A DNA stretch of 64,000 nucleotides from contig NC_011681.1 in NCBI RefSeq assembly GCF_000150955.2, forward strand, positions 543,501 to 607,500, read 5' to 3'. Within the stretch, counting starts at the first letter, position 1. The number at the start of each line of letters is the position of its first letter. The DNA is from Phaeodactylum tricornutum CCAP 1055/1 (Eukaryota; Bacillariophyta; Bacillariophyceae; Surirellales; Neidiaceae). A model generated the notes under the pieces. It saw only the letters and a program-made list of their open reading frames with translations. It had not been told where the DNA came from and made no database searches. This document shows, one piece after another, positions 1 to 9,040 of the stretch. Made by a program: the position numbers and the translations under genes.

Positions 1-1612
1 TCCAACGCTACTGTTGTTAGCCATTGCTCGATCACTGGGTTGGCGAGCACGGCTGGTACAGGCAATGAATCCCATTCGATCCGACTTGGATGTTGCGCAT
101 CCAATCTTGACCTGCAGTCAAAATATTTTTGTCACTCTTTCGCACAATCTTCAACATCAAAGTCCGAGATCTGCCGCGTCCAAGCGCAAGAGAGCATCTA
201 CTACTCCAGAATTACAGACAGAGGTGACGCCAGTCGGTATGTCGTCTTCTATCTCCCAGAGAAATGTCACGGCGGATTGGGTTGAAATTCTGATCCAGGA
301 TGGGTCGACCAGGAGTGGTTTTCGTTGGATTCATGTCGATCCGGTCCAGGAACTCATCAATAGACCGGATCAAATCGAAAGGCGACTGGCTGCCATATTT
401 TCATTGGCTGAAGGGCAGGCAACACGAAAACGTGTAGCGTTGGGGTACGCTGTTGCAGTAGAGCACGCCGTAGACGGGGTAGCACCCGTAGTAGAATCAG
501 CCACAGGACAATTCCAGATAACGGATGTGACTCCCAGATACGCGTCAAGCTGGGTTGAGTCGCTGCGTGTTCGAGGACTGGTGCGTGGAAAGAATTCTTT
601 GACAGAAAAAAACCTGAAAAAAAGCTGGTGGTCGATAACCTTGGCGAAACTGAATACATCTTGTGTTTCCATATACCCAGAGTTGGACCAAAGGGCTGGT
701 GGTAGTCCCGCTGACGCAATTGTTGTAGACCAGGATTCGGGAGACAACCTGTCGTCTTTGGTCAGCTCTAGACCAAAGGTGATGGCAACAATGGAAGACC
801 ATGAATCTGAAGAGTTACAGCAGTCAGTTGAGAACGAGGCAATTCCCACCTCCAAGGCTGCCTTCAAGACTCACCCTATTTATGCTCTTCAATCTGTGCT
901 TAATTCGACAGACGTACTCGCACCGGATGCTGGCCTTCGCATATGTGGTGTTTTCAAAGGAGAGCTTATTTACCGACGTAGCGATGTTAGTTCTGCGCTT
1001 CCGGAGAAGAAATGGCTTTACCAAGATCGCAAGGTCCGTCAAGGCGAGCAGCCGATCAAGCGTGTGAAGGCACGCAGAAAGACAACCCCGACCAAAGCAT
1101 TTCAAGCATTGACTTCATACGGGGTAGGGTCGTCCAATGACGGTAGTGAGGAAAGACGAGCTGCCGATATTGCTCAAGGCTCGCAGCCTCTCGATGACGG
1201 GATGGTGGATCTTTTTGCGATTTGGCAGACAGATCCATGGTCTCCTATCCCGATTGGCCCCAACGATGCCATTCCGGTAAACATTTATAACAACATCGAA
1301 CTGGAGTTGCTAAATCCTGGGCTCGTACACATCGACCAACGTGGCGCATCGATTGTGGCTAAGAAACTCGGGATTTCCTACGCCCCTTGTTTGCTAGGCT
1401 TTGAAGGTCACGGTAGTAACCGGACTCCTACCATACGAGGGATTGTCGTGCACGCTCATAACGAACAAATAGTCCGCGAAGCCCATGTTGAAGCTACGTC
1501 GCATCAGATGCAAGTCGACGAAGACAATCGTCGACATGCGGCGTTACTTCGATGGAAAAAGCTAATGGTCGGAATTCTGACGAAAGATCGCTTAGAGCGT
1601 GACTACACATAA
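1..1612 (+). CDS. RAD4: XPC/Rad4 DNA damage recognition protein (5' end missing)
   Basis: Rad4/XPC recognises helix-distorting lesions and starts global-genome nucleotide excision repair in the nucleus. The frame is open to the left edge with no ATG, so the gene begins outside the window; about 535 residues are visible, ending at TAA 1610-1612. The N-terminal part is the end of the transglutaminase-like fold (GFRWIHVDPVQELINRP, then DVTPRYASSW). A BHD1 domain follows near residues 285-350 (HPIYALQSVL, GVFKGELIYRRSDV, KWLYQDRKVRQGEQPIK). BHD2/BHD3 lie near residues 395-495 (DLFAIWQTDPWSP, PGLVHIDQRGASIVAKKLGI, APCLLGFEGH). The order matches yeast Rad4. An acidic low-complexity linker sits between the fold and BHD1. 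The gene ends tail-to-tail with Derlin, about 45 bp away. The family call is firm; only the N-terminus is unknown. Confidence 0.93.
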   Translation, partial: PTLLLLAIARSLGWRARLVQAMNPIRSDLDVAHPILTCSQNIFVTLSHNLQHQSPRSAASKRKRASTTPELQTEVTPVGMSSSISQRNVTADWVEILIQDGSTRSGFRWIHVDPVQELINRPDQIERRLAAIFSLAEGQATRKRVALGYAVAVEHAVDGVAPVVESATGQFQITDVTPRYASSWVESLRVRGLVRGKNSLTEKNLKKSWWSITLAKLNTSCVSIYPELDQRAGGSPADAIVVDQDSGDNLSSLVSSRPKVMATMEDHESEELQQSVENEAIPTSKAAFKTHPIYALQSVLNSTDVLAPDAGLRICGVFKGELIYRRSDVSSALPEKKWLYQDRKVRQGEQPIKRVKARRKTTPTKAFQALTSYGVGSSNDGSEERRAADIAQGSQPLDDGMVDLFAIWQTDPWSPIPIGPNDAIPVNIYNNIELELLNPGLVHIDQRGASIVAKKLGISYAPCLLGFEGHGSNRTPTIRGIVVHAHNEQIVREAHVEATSHQMQVDEDNRRHAALLRWKKLMVGILTKDRLERDYT

Positions 1613-1658
1613 TACAAAAAATACTTCCAAATTTTGCCATACTAAAAGATATTGTATA

Positions 1659-2504
1659 TTAATCTCGTCCCAAAGGGCGCCCCCCACCTCCCCAGGTATA
1701 GCCTCCTCCTCCAACTGCCGCAGTATTCTGTGCAGGCGCCGCGTTGCCAAGACCAGCAATCCGGGCTCCACCACCTTGGGGAGGCGCTACTGCCTCCACC
1801 GTGGGACGATACTCACCAATACCAAAGGCATCGATTAAAAAACGTGGAGTGTGTAAGATATCTTTGCCCTGCACTTGAGGAACGACGTCCACCAAAAAGT
1901 AGTAAATATGTCCACACATGAGCCCATGTAGCTGATCTGCGTATGGATTTCCCATAAAAACTGTCAAGGCCAAATGAGCGAATGGCAAGTAGTTTCCTGG
2001 TACAGGCATACCCCAGATATTGGCTTGGGCGGTGGGATTGCGTCGGCTCCACGTGTATAAAACGTAAGAAATCATGTTTTGGCAAAATATCGGAGGCAAG
2101 CCCAGAATGGCGGTAACAAGAGGGAAAGTTATCAACATGATTGCTGCTCCAAACATGAGCATGAATGCGAAATCTGCGGTCCCACCTCCTGCGCCAGTAT
2201 TGTAGGGACCACCAGCTTCGTACTGTCTGGAAAAAGTCACCAACATGTAACAAGAAATCATGGTGTTCATACTGAACGGACCCGCGTACAAAAAGCACGA
2301 AAGAAGTCTCCACAGCTCAAATTTGTATCGCACGAGGGGCCAAACAAAGGCACATTGACCGGAGGAAATAATCTCAAAATTGGCCGCCAGGGTCACAGCA
2401 ATGGTAGCTCCGAACCAGTACCGTGTCACGACGGGTAAAGACTTGAACCACTGATCTGGCCCAGCAGCATCGGCAACACCTTGCACTGGTTGAGCAAACG
2501 GCAT
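1659..2504 (-). CDS. Derlin (Der1-like) ER membrane protein
   Basis: Derlins are multi-spanning ER rhomboid pseudoproteases that pass misfolded proteins to Cdc48/p97 in ERAD; stramenopiles also have a plastid-surface (SELMA) copy. The 281-residue protein starts at ATG 2504. It carries the Der1 signature (PVVTRYWFGATIAVTLAANF, VWPLVRYKFELWRLLSCF), several hydrophobic segments and the late GHIYYFLVDVVPQ block. There is no N-terminal signal or ASAFAP-like motif, which favours the ER copy over the plastid one. The Gly-rich tail ends in WGGGGRPLGRD, which fits the SHP box (hydrophobic-x-x-G-x-G-x-x-L) by which Derlins bind p97. Single exon. Confidence 0.93.
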   Translation of the reverse strand: MPFAQPVQGVADAAGPDQWFKSLPVVTRYWFGATIAVTLAANFEIISSGQCAFVWPLVRYKFELWRLLSCFLYAGPFSMNTMISCYMLVTFSRQYEAGGPYNTGAGGGTADFAFMLMFGAAIMLITFPLVTAILGLPPIFCQNMISYVLYTWSRRNPTAQANIWGMPVPGNYLPFAHLALTVFMGNPYADQLHGLMCGHIYYFLVDVVPQVQGKDILHTPRFLIDAFGIGEYRPTVEAVAPPQGGGARIAGLGNAAPAQNTAAVGGGGYTWGGGGRPLGRD

Positions 2505-2710
2505 GCTATTCTAAGCTCAATTGTTAATGTTATGTTTTGAAAGAACACTTCGGAATAAATACTGACATTGATAGAGAAACATGTCTCTCGTATTTCATGA
2601 TTTTGTTTTCGGTGACTTGCCGCAGTTCGGTAATTGTAAAGCGAAACTATCCTGGAAAAAGATTTATTTTTATATTGCCACGGTTTTGTTGCACAGTATG
2701 TAAATGTCTC

Positions 2711-2783
2711 GGGGGAATAGCTCAGTTGGTAGAGCGATCGCTTCGCATGCGATAGGTCGCGGGTTCGATTCCCTCTTTCTCCA
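2711..2783 (+). tRNA. tRNA-Ala (anticodon CGC)
   Basis: The 73-nt cloverleaf folds by eye: acceptor 2711-2717 with 2776-2782, D stem GCTC/GAGC, anticodon stem ATCGC/GCGAT around loop TTCGCAT (anticodon 2744-2746), variable loop AGGTC, T loop TTCGATT and discriminator A at 2783. Position 3:70 is G-U, the classical alanine identity pair, which agrees with the CGC anticodon. The T stem has one C/U mismatch (2760/2774), while the B box GGTTCGATTCC is intact. A Pol III terminator-like T run follows at 2785-2789. No intron and no encoded CCA. Confidence 0.96.
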
Positions 2784-2906
2784 ATTTTTGATAGACGAGG
2801 GATGACGTGTCTCTAACGCTGTTCCATTTTTCTTTGGTTTGCGTCGGTACTCGAATCCGCCGTACATGCGACGAACGTGAAACATCCAAAAGCTGCTTTA
2901 CATTAT

Positions 2907-2915
2907 TCACTGTCA
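2907..2915. promoter_or_regulatory. TCACTGTCA motif upstream of the glutaredoxin gene
   Basis: One copy of the recurrent TGACWGTGA word, about 100 bp before the glutaredoxin ATG at 3013. The rest of 2505-3012 holds only the tRNA gene and no supported protein gene. The regulatory role is inferred from recurrence. Confidence 0.45.
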
Positions 2916-3012
2916 GCCAACACCCAAGATCACCAACCTACATAGCGATACTCTTTTGTTGTGTCTAGCACATCTTCTCCAATCTCTTTTTCCATAGGCA
3001 GCATTGACTAAA

Positions 3013-3558
3013 ATGATTTCCTCCCAAATAATTAGAACATTGCGACTTTCAACCGAACGCTCATTGAAACATGGGCGAATGAACTATGCAATCCCATGGG
3101 CAGATGGTATGGCACGGATATCCGCTACGGTTCACCCGCAGGTTGCTGCTCCTTGTTTTCCTTATAAGCAGCAACAGCAAGCTTTCTTTTCGTCGGACAC
3201 GCACGACGACTTTGCTCCCAAACGCAAGGCTGTCAGTGGAGAAGAGGAGGCCTTGAAAATGATTAAAGAGCATGTGGATAGCAACCGAGTGATGTTGTAT
3301 ATGAAGGGTAATCCAAGTATGCCCATGTGTGGTTTTTCTGCCAAGGTGGTGCAAGTTTTGCAAAGCGAGGGAGTTGACTTCTCCTCGGTTAACATTTTAG
3401 ATTACCCCGCGATCAGGGAAGGAATCAAGAAGTTTAGTGAATGGCCGACGATCCCTCAGTTGTATGTGAACGGTGAATTTATTGGTGGATGCGATATTGT
3501 TTTGGCCATGCACGAATCCGGAGAATTGAAAGATCTTCTTACCGAGGAGGAAAAGTGA
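3013..3558 (+). CDS. GRX5: Mitochondrial monothiol glutaredoxin (Grx5 type)
   Basis: CGFS-type glutaredoxins bind a [2Fe-2S] cluster with glutathione and act as carriers in mitochondrial iron-sulfur assembly. ATG 3013 gives 181 residues; the TTG three codons upstream is not used. The first 75 residues or so are Arg/Ser/Gln-rich without acidic runs and look like a mitochondrial presequence. The glutaredoxin domain follows, with active-site MCGFS, the WPTIPQLYVNGEFIGG block (cis-Pro and glutathione contacts) and GGCDIVLAMHESGEL. The mature part is close to the usual 105-110 residues. Mitochondrial placement is inferred from the leader; a plastid leader is less likely because no signal peptide is seen. 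Confidence 0.93.
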   Translation: MISSQIIRTLRLSTERSLKHGRMNYAIPWADGMARISATVHPQVAAPCFPYKQQQQAFFSSDTHDDFAPKRKAVSGEEEALKMIKEHVDSNRVMLYMKGNPSMPMCGFSAKVVQVLQSEGVDFSSVNILDYPAIREGIKKFSEWPTIPQLYVNGEFIGGCDIVLAMHESGELKDLLTEEEK

Positions 3559-3620
3559 TGGGCGTCACGAAATTGTGGCAATGAAGTTTATAATGTAATT
3601 GTGTTAATCCAGAATGTCTA

Positions 3621-6600
3621 CTAGATAAGGCGCTCAATATCTAATTCGCTGAGGGCCACGCGCGCAACTTGAATCAATGATTCTTTTCCGTCGCGCGGTT
3701 GTCGCTCATCCAAGTACAAGCGGAAATCCGCGAAAGATTCCAGGCGATAGAAAACGTCGATAAATGCTTGCCATCCCAACCAGATCGCTGACGACTGAGC
3801 CAAGCTAATGGGAGAATCGTATGCCTTCAGCCGCTCTCCAATGAGGCTATAGGCATATACAATGGTTGCATCAATGCTATCCAAGATAAAGCAAGTATTT
3901 GACAGAAGCGTAGAAGCCATGGAACTCGATTGTAAGTAAATCGCTGTTTTGCTCGCACCTACAACCATTAGTTGGTAGAAATTGATCAGCTGTACCCGGC
4001 GGGAGTTGATGACCGAGTCGAATAGTATAGGAATGCATCGAGGGCGAACAAAGATCTTCATCTGAACAGCAAGCTGCTCACCTTGCCGGAAGACATGCTC
4101 GACATTCAAAGAGTTTCCCGTTTTGCCGTCATAGAAGCGGGTGTAGTCAATACGTACCTCGCCCGTCCGAGTATCAAACAGCATCCCGCACCATTGGAAG
4201 ATGCTACCGGCTTGAGCAACCAGGAACAGATCGGAGTTTCCTTCACTTCGGATGGAAATGTCAACGCTCGATTGACTTTTTTCTTTGTGTATTTGAACTC
4301 CCAGTCTCGGTTCACCTTCTATCATCGTTTTCAGAAAGCTTGTTATCGAGGGCTTGTGTGTAGTTATGAGCAAAAAGTCATCTACCATTCGAGCCAACAA
4401 GCTATTGTGCGAAACGTTTGGTGCCCCTGTCGTGTCGTTGCAGGTCTCAAAATATTGAGGCAAAAGAATTTTTTCAATGCGTCCGTAGTAAAAATTGCAT
4501 AGTAGCGAAGACAGCACACTCCCTTGAGGTATACCAGTCGATTGTAAAAGATATCGATCGCCGTACCGACCTTTCGCGACGACAAGATGGCAAGTCAGAT
4601 GCTCTCGTAGCTGCTTCAAGATCTGCTCCTTCCTCACAACTCCGCCACCGACTCCGTCTACAAAAACACACCTATGATGTTTATTGCCGAGATACTGCAC
4701 AGTGTGATAAAATGGATCGAAAGATTCCGGTGGTCCAACTATTGTCTTCGTTCGTTTTACAACACGCGACATGCTTTCCAAATGATAGAGAAGATTGTAG
4801 CGTTGGATCAAATATGTTTCCTCAGATAAAATACTCGAGACAATATCCAACAGGCGTTCCTGGTTGATATTGTCGTAGCAGTGCTCGATATCAACACTTC
4901 CAAAGTATAGCTGCATGGAGTTCTTTCTCGGTGCAACTTCATCAATTAGTTTTCGGTATCGAGGATAAAAGTAGTGAAGGCCATGGACGCCAGCTCCAAA
5001 ATTACCTCTGTCTTTCTCATGCTCGTACTTCAGCACAGCGAAAGCTTCGCTTAATACCGTGTTCGTTGATAATGATGACATGGCTGCGTGCGGTATCGGC
5101 GAGCTTTTCCCATGCATCTCCGACTGTTCAAGCTTACACTTTTTTGGGGGTGGTTGCTTATCCATTTTGCCAACAGGTCCAGCGTTTTCTTCGCAATGAA
5201 TGTGAAGCGCTGGAGGAGTTCCTTTTTCAGCTAAAATCTTCTCGCGTTTACAGAGCATAGCAATAGGGCGGACGCCATTCTCTTTCGGAAGCAACCGTAG
5301 CCTGGAAAATCCCATATCTTGTTCTAGTACGCGGGCACGTGCCTCGTCTTTGCTTATCTCTGTATATTGACTCTTAAGGAATTTTTCCATTGCCAAAGCA
5401 CGAAACATTGACCAAACTGGCTTGCGGTAGTAAAGCACTTGTTTCCCACTGAATTCGCTTTCAGTCACATGAAAGGTCGATTTTAACAGCGGGAGGACGA
5501 AATCTAGCATCACCCACCGAGCAACACACAACAGATTCCGTTCCGCTTGTTGGTGTTCGTGACTATGTAGACTTCGCCCATTCCCTACCAGCCAAGGTAC
5601 CTTGGTGACTCGAATACCGTCCGTAAGCATGCGATTGCTCATTTTCTCTTGTCGACGAAGCTTCACAAATGTTTCCACATGCTCCATAAAATGATCCGTG
5701 TTAAGACTGGATCCCCAAAGTGCTACTGGAAATATCTGCTTCAAGACCGACTTTAGAAACGATACGACTTCTGCGGCTGCACTGAATGCCTTTGAGAGAT
5801 CTTCAAGAGCAACCGATCCTTTCGGTTTCTGACAGACTTCCGGCAACGGGCAATATCGATCCAGAATCCTTTTCAAATTGCATCTTTTGTAGTTCCGAAA
5901 AATTTCGTGGCAGATAGGGTATCCCAATTTCCGAATGCGTTTCAAACACTTTCCTGAATTGATATCAAGAAGTTCGTTCAACAAGAGCTCAGGATCCGTC
6001 GGTCCGTTTAGAACATGAATGGAAGGTAGACCCACCAACGGTGTATATGATTCACGATAAAACAAATCCTTTCGCGGCAGTATGCTTGCAGACAAAAGAT
6101 GTTTCGCTTTCTCCAGCTCGACTAAAGTAGCTTGAGGGCGTCTGCGTTTGCGCTTCTTAAGTCCTGCCACTCCCTCTTGAATAGTAGAACGTCCTTGTGC
6201 TGGCGGACCAGTCAGCTGCAAGAAATTTTCGCTTGCGACAGTTGATTCAGACGTAATTGGAATAAAAATACTTGTGTGTAGCAACAGAGCACGCAGTACG
6301 TTGTCGCCCACCAAACGATGAAGTGAAGCAAATAGGGAACTCGACTTGCAAAAGTCGACGTTGTTATTGAGCTGCAACATATGAACACCGGAAGGCATGT
6401 TCCGAGACGACTGCGCGCCCGTCAAAATATGAAAATCCGAAGGTACGGTATACCCTTGAGAAAGAAGATTGCGTCCATCTTTCCGGTGGCGGCGTAACCT
6501 TTGCCTGCGCTGGACCAAAGACCACACTACATCATCTACCAAACTGGAAAGATGCTCTTGAACAATTCCTTGTTCTTTTTCGATTCGCTTGAAAGAAGGA

Positions 6601-6839
6601 AGTGGTACGACGAAAGAATTTGAAAGCTGGAGGTGTTCTGAAAGCGACCTGTCCAACAGGAGCTTGTTGCATAAGCCTGGAACGTACCGACGCAGAAATT
6701 CCGGGAAAGGCAGGACATCGATATCAGAGCCAAAAAGTGCCCTTAAAGTCGAACGTTCTTGTAAGCATGACTGCTGCGTCACCTTGTTTACGGCTTGCAT
6801 GGAAGCTGATTCATGAAGCGAGTTGGTGACGACGCTCAT
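3621..6839 (-). CDS. TERT: Telomerase reverse transcriptase, catalytic subunit
   Basis: TERT copies the telomerase RNA template onto chromosome ends. The 1,072-residue protein (ATG 6837-6839) is one uninterrupted frame. An N-terminal TEN-like part is visible (NLLSQGYTVPSDFH; VGDNVLRALLLHTSIFIPI near residues 175-200). The telomerase-specific T motif is near residues 440-480 (GKQVLYYRKPVWSMF). Next come RT motifs 1/2 (FSRLRLLPKENGVRPIAM), A (FGSVDIEHCYDNI, catalytic Asp near 650), B' (GIPQGSVLSSLLCNFYYG), C (MVDDFLLIT, Asp pair near 818), D, and E (WCGMLF). All three catalytic aspartates are present, so the enzyme looks functional. The TEN region and T motif separate it from retroelement RTs. 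A basic KKRKRRR stretch near residue 230 may be a nuclear signal. Confidence 0.95.
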   Translation of the reverse strand: MSVVTNSLHESASMQAVNKVTQQSCLQERSTLRALFGSDIDVLPFPEFLRRYVPGLCNKLLLDRSLSEHLQLSNSFVVPLPSFKRIEKEQGIVQEHLSSLVDDVVWSLVQRRQRLRRHRKDGRNLLSQGYTVPSDFHILTGAQSSRNMPSGVHMLQLNNNVDFCKSSSLFASLHRLVGDNVLRALLLHTSIFIPITSESTVASENFLQLTGPPAQGRSTIQEGVAGLKKRKRRRPQATLVELEKAKHLLSASILPRKDLFYRESYTPLVGLPSIHVLNGPTDPELLLNELLDINSGKCLKRIRKLGYPICHEIFRNYKRCNLKRILDRYCPLPEVCQKPKGSVALEDLSKAFSAAAEVVSFLKSVLKQIFPVALWGSSLNTDHFMEHVETFVKLRRQEKMSNRMLTDGIRVTKVPWLVGNGRSLHSHEHQQAERNLLCVARWVMLDFVLPLLKSTFHVTESEFSGKQVLYYRKPVWSMFRALAMEKFLKSQYTEISKDEARARVLEQDMGFSRLRLLPKENGVRPIAMLCKREKILAEKGTPPALHIHCEENAGPVGKMDKQPPPKKCKLEQSEMHGKSSPIPHAAMSSLSTNTVLSEAFAVLKYEHEKDRGNFGAGVHGLHYFYPRYRKLIDEVAPRKNSMQLYFGSVDIEHCYDNINQERLLDIVSSILSEETYLIQRYNLLYHLESMSRVVKRTKTIVGPPESFDPFYHTVQYLGNKHHRCVFVDGVGGGVVRKEQILKQLREHLTCHLVVAKGRYGDRYLLQSTGIPQGSVLSSLLCNFYYGRIEKILLPQYFETCNDTTGAPNVSHNSLLARMVDDFLLITTHKPSITSFLKTMIEGEPRLGVQIHKEKSQSSVDISIRSEGNSDLFLVAQAGSIFQWCGMLFDTRTGEVRIDYTRFYDGKTGNSLNVEHVFRQGEQLAVQMKIFVRPRCIPILFDSVINSRRVQLINFYQLMVVGASKTAIYLQSSSMASTLLSNTCFILDSIDATIVYAYSLIGERLKAYDSPISLAQSSAIWLGWQAFIDVFYRLESFADFRLYLDERQPRDGKESLIQVARVALSELDIERLI

Positions 6840-7341
6840 TATGGTCTTCCCCTTTTAATTTCAGTCGTTTTGCCACCAACCAACACTACTTTTGGATGGA
6901 TCCGTAAACTGTAAAATAAAAAAATGCCGTTCTCGAACTGCCTGCTTTACATATAATTTGTGTTGATCCAACTCCTGGTAAGGACAACGTCTCACCAGAA
7001 GTTCAATCGCCTACTGCTAAAAGCCAAGTCGCTTCCGTCCCACACACAACGAATCACAGCCCCACAGTCCCTACGAATATCCAAGAGTACAATATAGACT
7101 CATAATCTTCGTAGTTCATCGTTTTCCTGACTTCGATCTCCATCGTCGGTTTGTGTTCATCAATAATTTGACTCCGGCTTCATAGCGATAAATAGACCGT
7201 TCTGCGGAAACATAAAAAAATAGGCGGGAACACTTCACAGACTAGCGAGATGACGCGAAGACTATAGTATCGGTCTCTCTCCAAAATGAGACCATTTACA
7301 ATTGATCTATATTGCTGATAGCGACTTGTCGTGCAACAACT
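6840..7341. other. Intergenic region, TERT promoter side and PEX16 3' side
   Basis: About 500 bp with no coding frame, tRNA or repeat that I can support, and no copy of the TGACWGTGA word. It should hold the TERT 5' UTR and promoter and the PEX16 3' UTR. Confidence 0.6.
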
Positions 7342-8577
7342 TCAGCCCTCTTCTGCTCGATACAATTTCCAATAGGATATCCAATCCTGGAGGTACGCTG
7401 AGACGACTTTCCCTAGCAGCGGGACACATTCGACAACCTTGTTGACTCGAGTCACACCTATTGTAGTTCCACGTTCCCAAATGGGAGAACGCAAGACATA
7501 CAGGAAAAGCCGCAAGCGTCGTCGCTCTCGTTCCTCGTGGGTAGCTTTGTTGCCAGAATCGTAACAGTTGTAGAGCGCTACAAGCGATAAGATATCAGCG
7601 CCTAAGGAGAGTAGCCACGCATTCCACAGAGAACCCACTCTGTCGACATTGTTTGATTCGGCTTGAGCCCAAAACAGAGGGCGAAAAATATAGAGAAGTT
7701 CCCCGATCAAAGCCTTGCTCTTATCTCGTTGGCTGCTGTGACCAATTTTATGATGTACACCAGGGTTTGCAATGGCCTCCGACTTTGAAATCACCCGGCG
7801 ACCTGTTCTAGTTCCGACGTAATGGAGACGCTGAAGTCGCGAACATTCTTCCTGAATCGTCGGAACCGGCGGTGTATGGAACATACCTCCCTTTTGTATT
7901 AGCCCAGGCAGCAAATGTGCACCATCAGCCTTCATTTTCCGCCAATATCGATACAGTAAAATCAAACGGAGCACGCAGCGACTTTGCTCTACCACGAGCC
8001 GGACTCTGACTTGTCGATGAGAAGTGGCGTTCCGATCACTCGATCGAACAAGCTCCTGAGCGATCGGACTTATGCATTGAAGTGCACTCAGCGCCACACG
8101 AATTCTCCGATTCCAAAGTTGCTCTGTGTATGATCCTCGTATTGCAACTGTCGCTCCGTAGCTGTAGATATCGTTGGTCCCGTTGTCGATTTCCTTCGTC
8201 GAGCTATACATAGCCACGTCCACGGCAAGCCTTTGAAGTTCGAGCAATCCCCACACCACTTCTCGCCAGCGAGACGGAAACGACGACGATTCAGTGTCGC
8301 CAACGCTATCAGCATTTCGGTGCGGAAACCACCACAACAGTCGACTCACAACATCGTCTGCCAGTTCTAGTGCAACTCGCTTAAGAGGATCGTTGACCCA
8401 CTGTTGATAAAGAGACCACAAATTGAACCCATTGCTTGCCGTTCGAGATGCCGAGAATATTTCTGTTCTGTCGTGGTCGGCGGAAACTGTATCGCTTAAT
8501 TCGATTGATTCTACGACGACGGTGTCACCCAAGTCAGAACTGTTGGGAGATACAGATGCCGCGGCTGCATGATCCAT
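7342..8577 (-). CDS. PEX16: Peroxisomal membrane biogenesis protein PEX16
   Basis: PEX16 is a membrane peroxin that helps recruit PEX3 and insert peroxisomal membrane proteins, often via the ER. The 411-residue frame starts at ATG 8577 in one exon. Family marks are the N-terminal WVNDPLKRVALELADD region, EELLYIFRPLFWA-like text (GELLYIFRPLFWAQAES near residue 285), a following WLLSLGADILSLVALYN segment, and the C-terminal ERERRRLRLFLYVLRSPIWE block, with a final hydrophobic stretch KVVSAYLQDWISYW. The length is somewhat above the 336-370 residues typical of animal and plant PEX16 because of an acidic N-terminal extension. The order of conserved blocks makes the assignment good although overall similarity is diverged. 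Confidence 0.88.
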   Translation of the reverse strand: MDHAAAASVSPNSSDLGDTVVVESIELSDTVSADHDRTEIFSASRTASNGFNLWSLYQQWVNDPLKRVALELADDVVSRLLWWFPHRNADSVGDTESSSFPSRWREVVWGLLELQRLAVDVAMYSSTKEIDNGTNDIYSYGATVAIRGSYTEQLWNRRIRVALSALQCISPIAQELVRSSDRNATSHRQVRVRLVVEQSRCVLRLILLYRYWRKMKADGAHLLPGLIQKGGMFHTPPVPTIQEECSRLQRLHYVGTRTGRRVISKSEAIANPGVHHKIGHSSQRDKSKALIGELLYIFRPLFWAQAESNNVDRVGSLWNAWLLSLGADILSLVALYNCYDSGNKATHEERERRRLRLFLYVLRSPIWERGTTIGVTRVNKVVECVPLLGKVVSAYLQDWISYWKLYRAEEG

Positions 8578-9040
8578 CGTAGACAGCTAGTAACCATCAA
8601 AATAAACTTGGGTGCAATGGATGGTGAGTTCGACAGTTTTTACATCGACAAGAGTATCATGAAATGAGGAAACTTTCTCCGGGTAATCCTCAGGTTTTAT
8701 CCCGACAAGTCCCAGACACGAGCGACTTTAACATGTAAAATATCTCCCAAACAGTTACAACGAAAAAACGACACAAAGTATGGTACTTCTGCTAACTCTA
8801 ATTGTGAACCCTTTACAATTGCTGTAAAGAGCTATTTTTGCGATTGATTATCGCCCAAATACAGAATTTTACCGTCGCTTAATCTTCAAGTCTTCGAACG
8901 AGGACCCCCTTTGATGACTCACAGCACAGTTGCATGCATGACTGAGAAGTGGGTGTAGCAAATGTTTTGGTAGTTATCCTTACGTTGTTTATATCCAGTA
9001 GCAACCTGTAGGCCAAGGGAACTCCGAATCGTCCTTTCCG
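8578..9040. other. Divergent intergenic region PEX16 / AcnX
   Basis: About 460 bp between two divergently transcribed genes. No gene, repeat or TGACWGTGA copy was recognised. Confidence 0.55.

Noticed and set aside
2537-2910. Short frames overlapping the tRNA-Ala gene
   Set aside because: They cross the tRNA on both strands and have no protein similarity.
3621-6839. Reverse transcriptase domain as a retroelement
   Set aside because: The frame carries the telomerase-specific T motif and TEN-like region, lacks endonuclease, gag or integrase parts, and has no flanking repeats; it is TERT.
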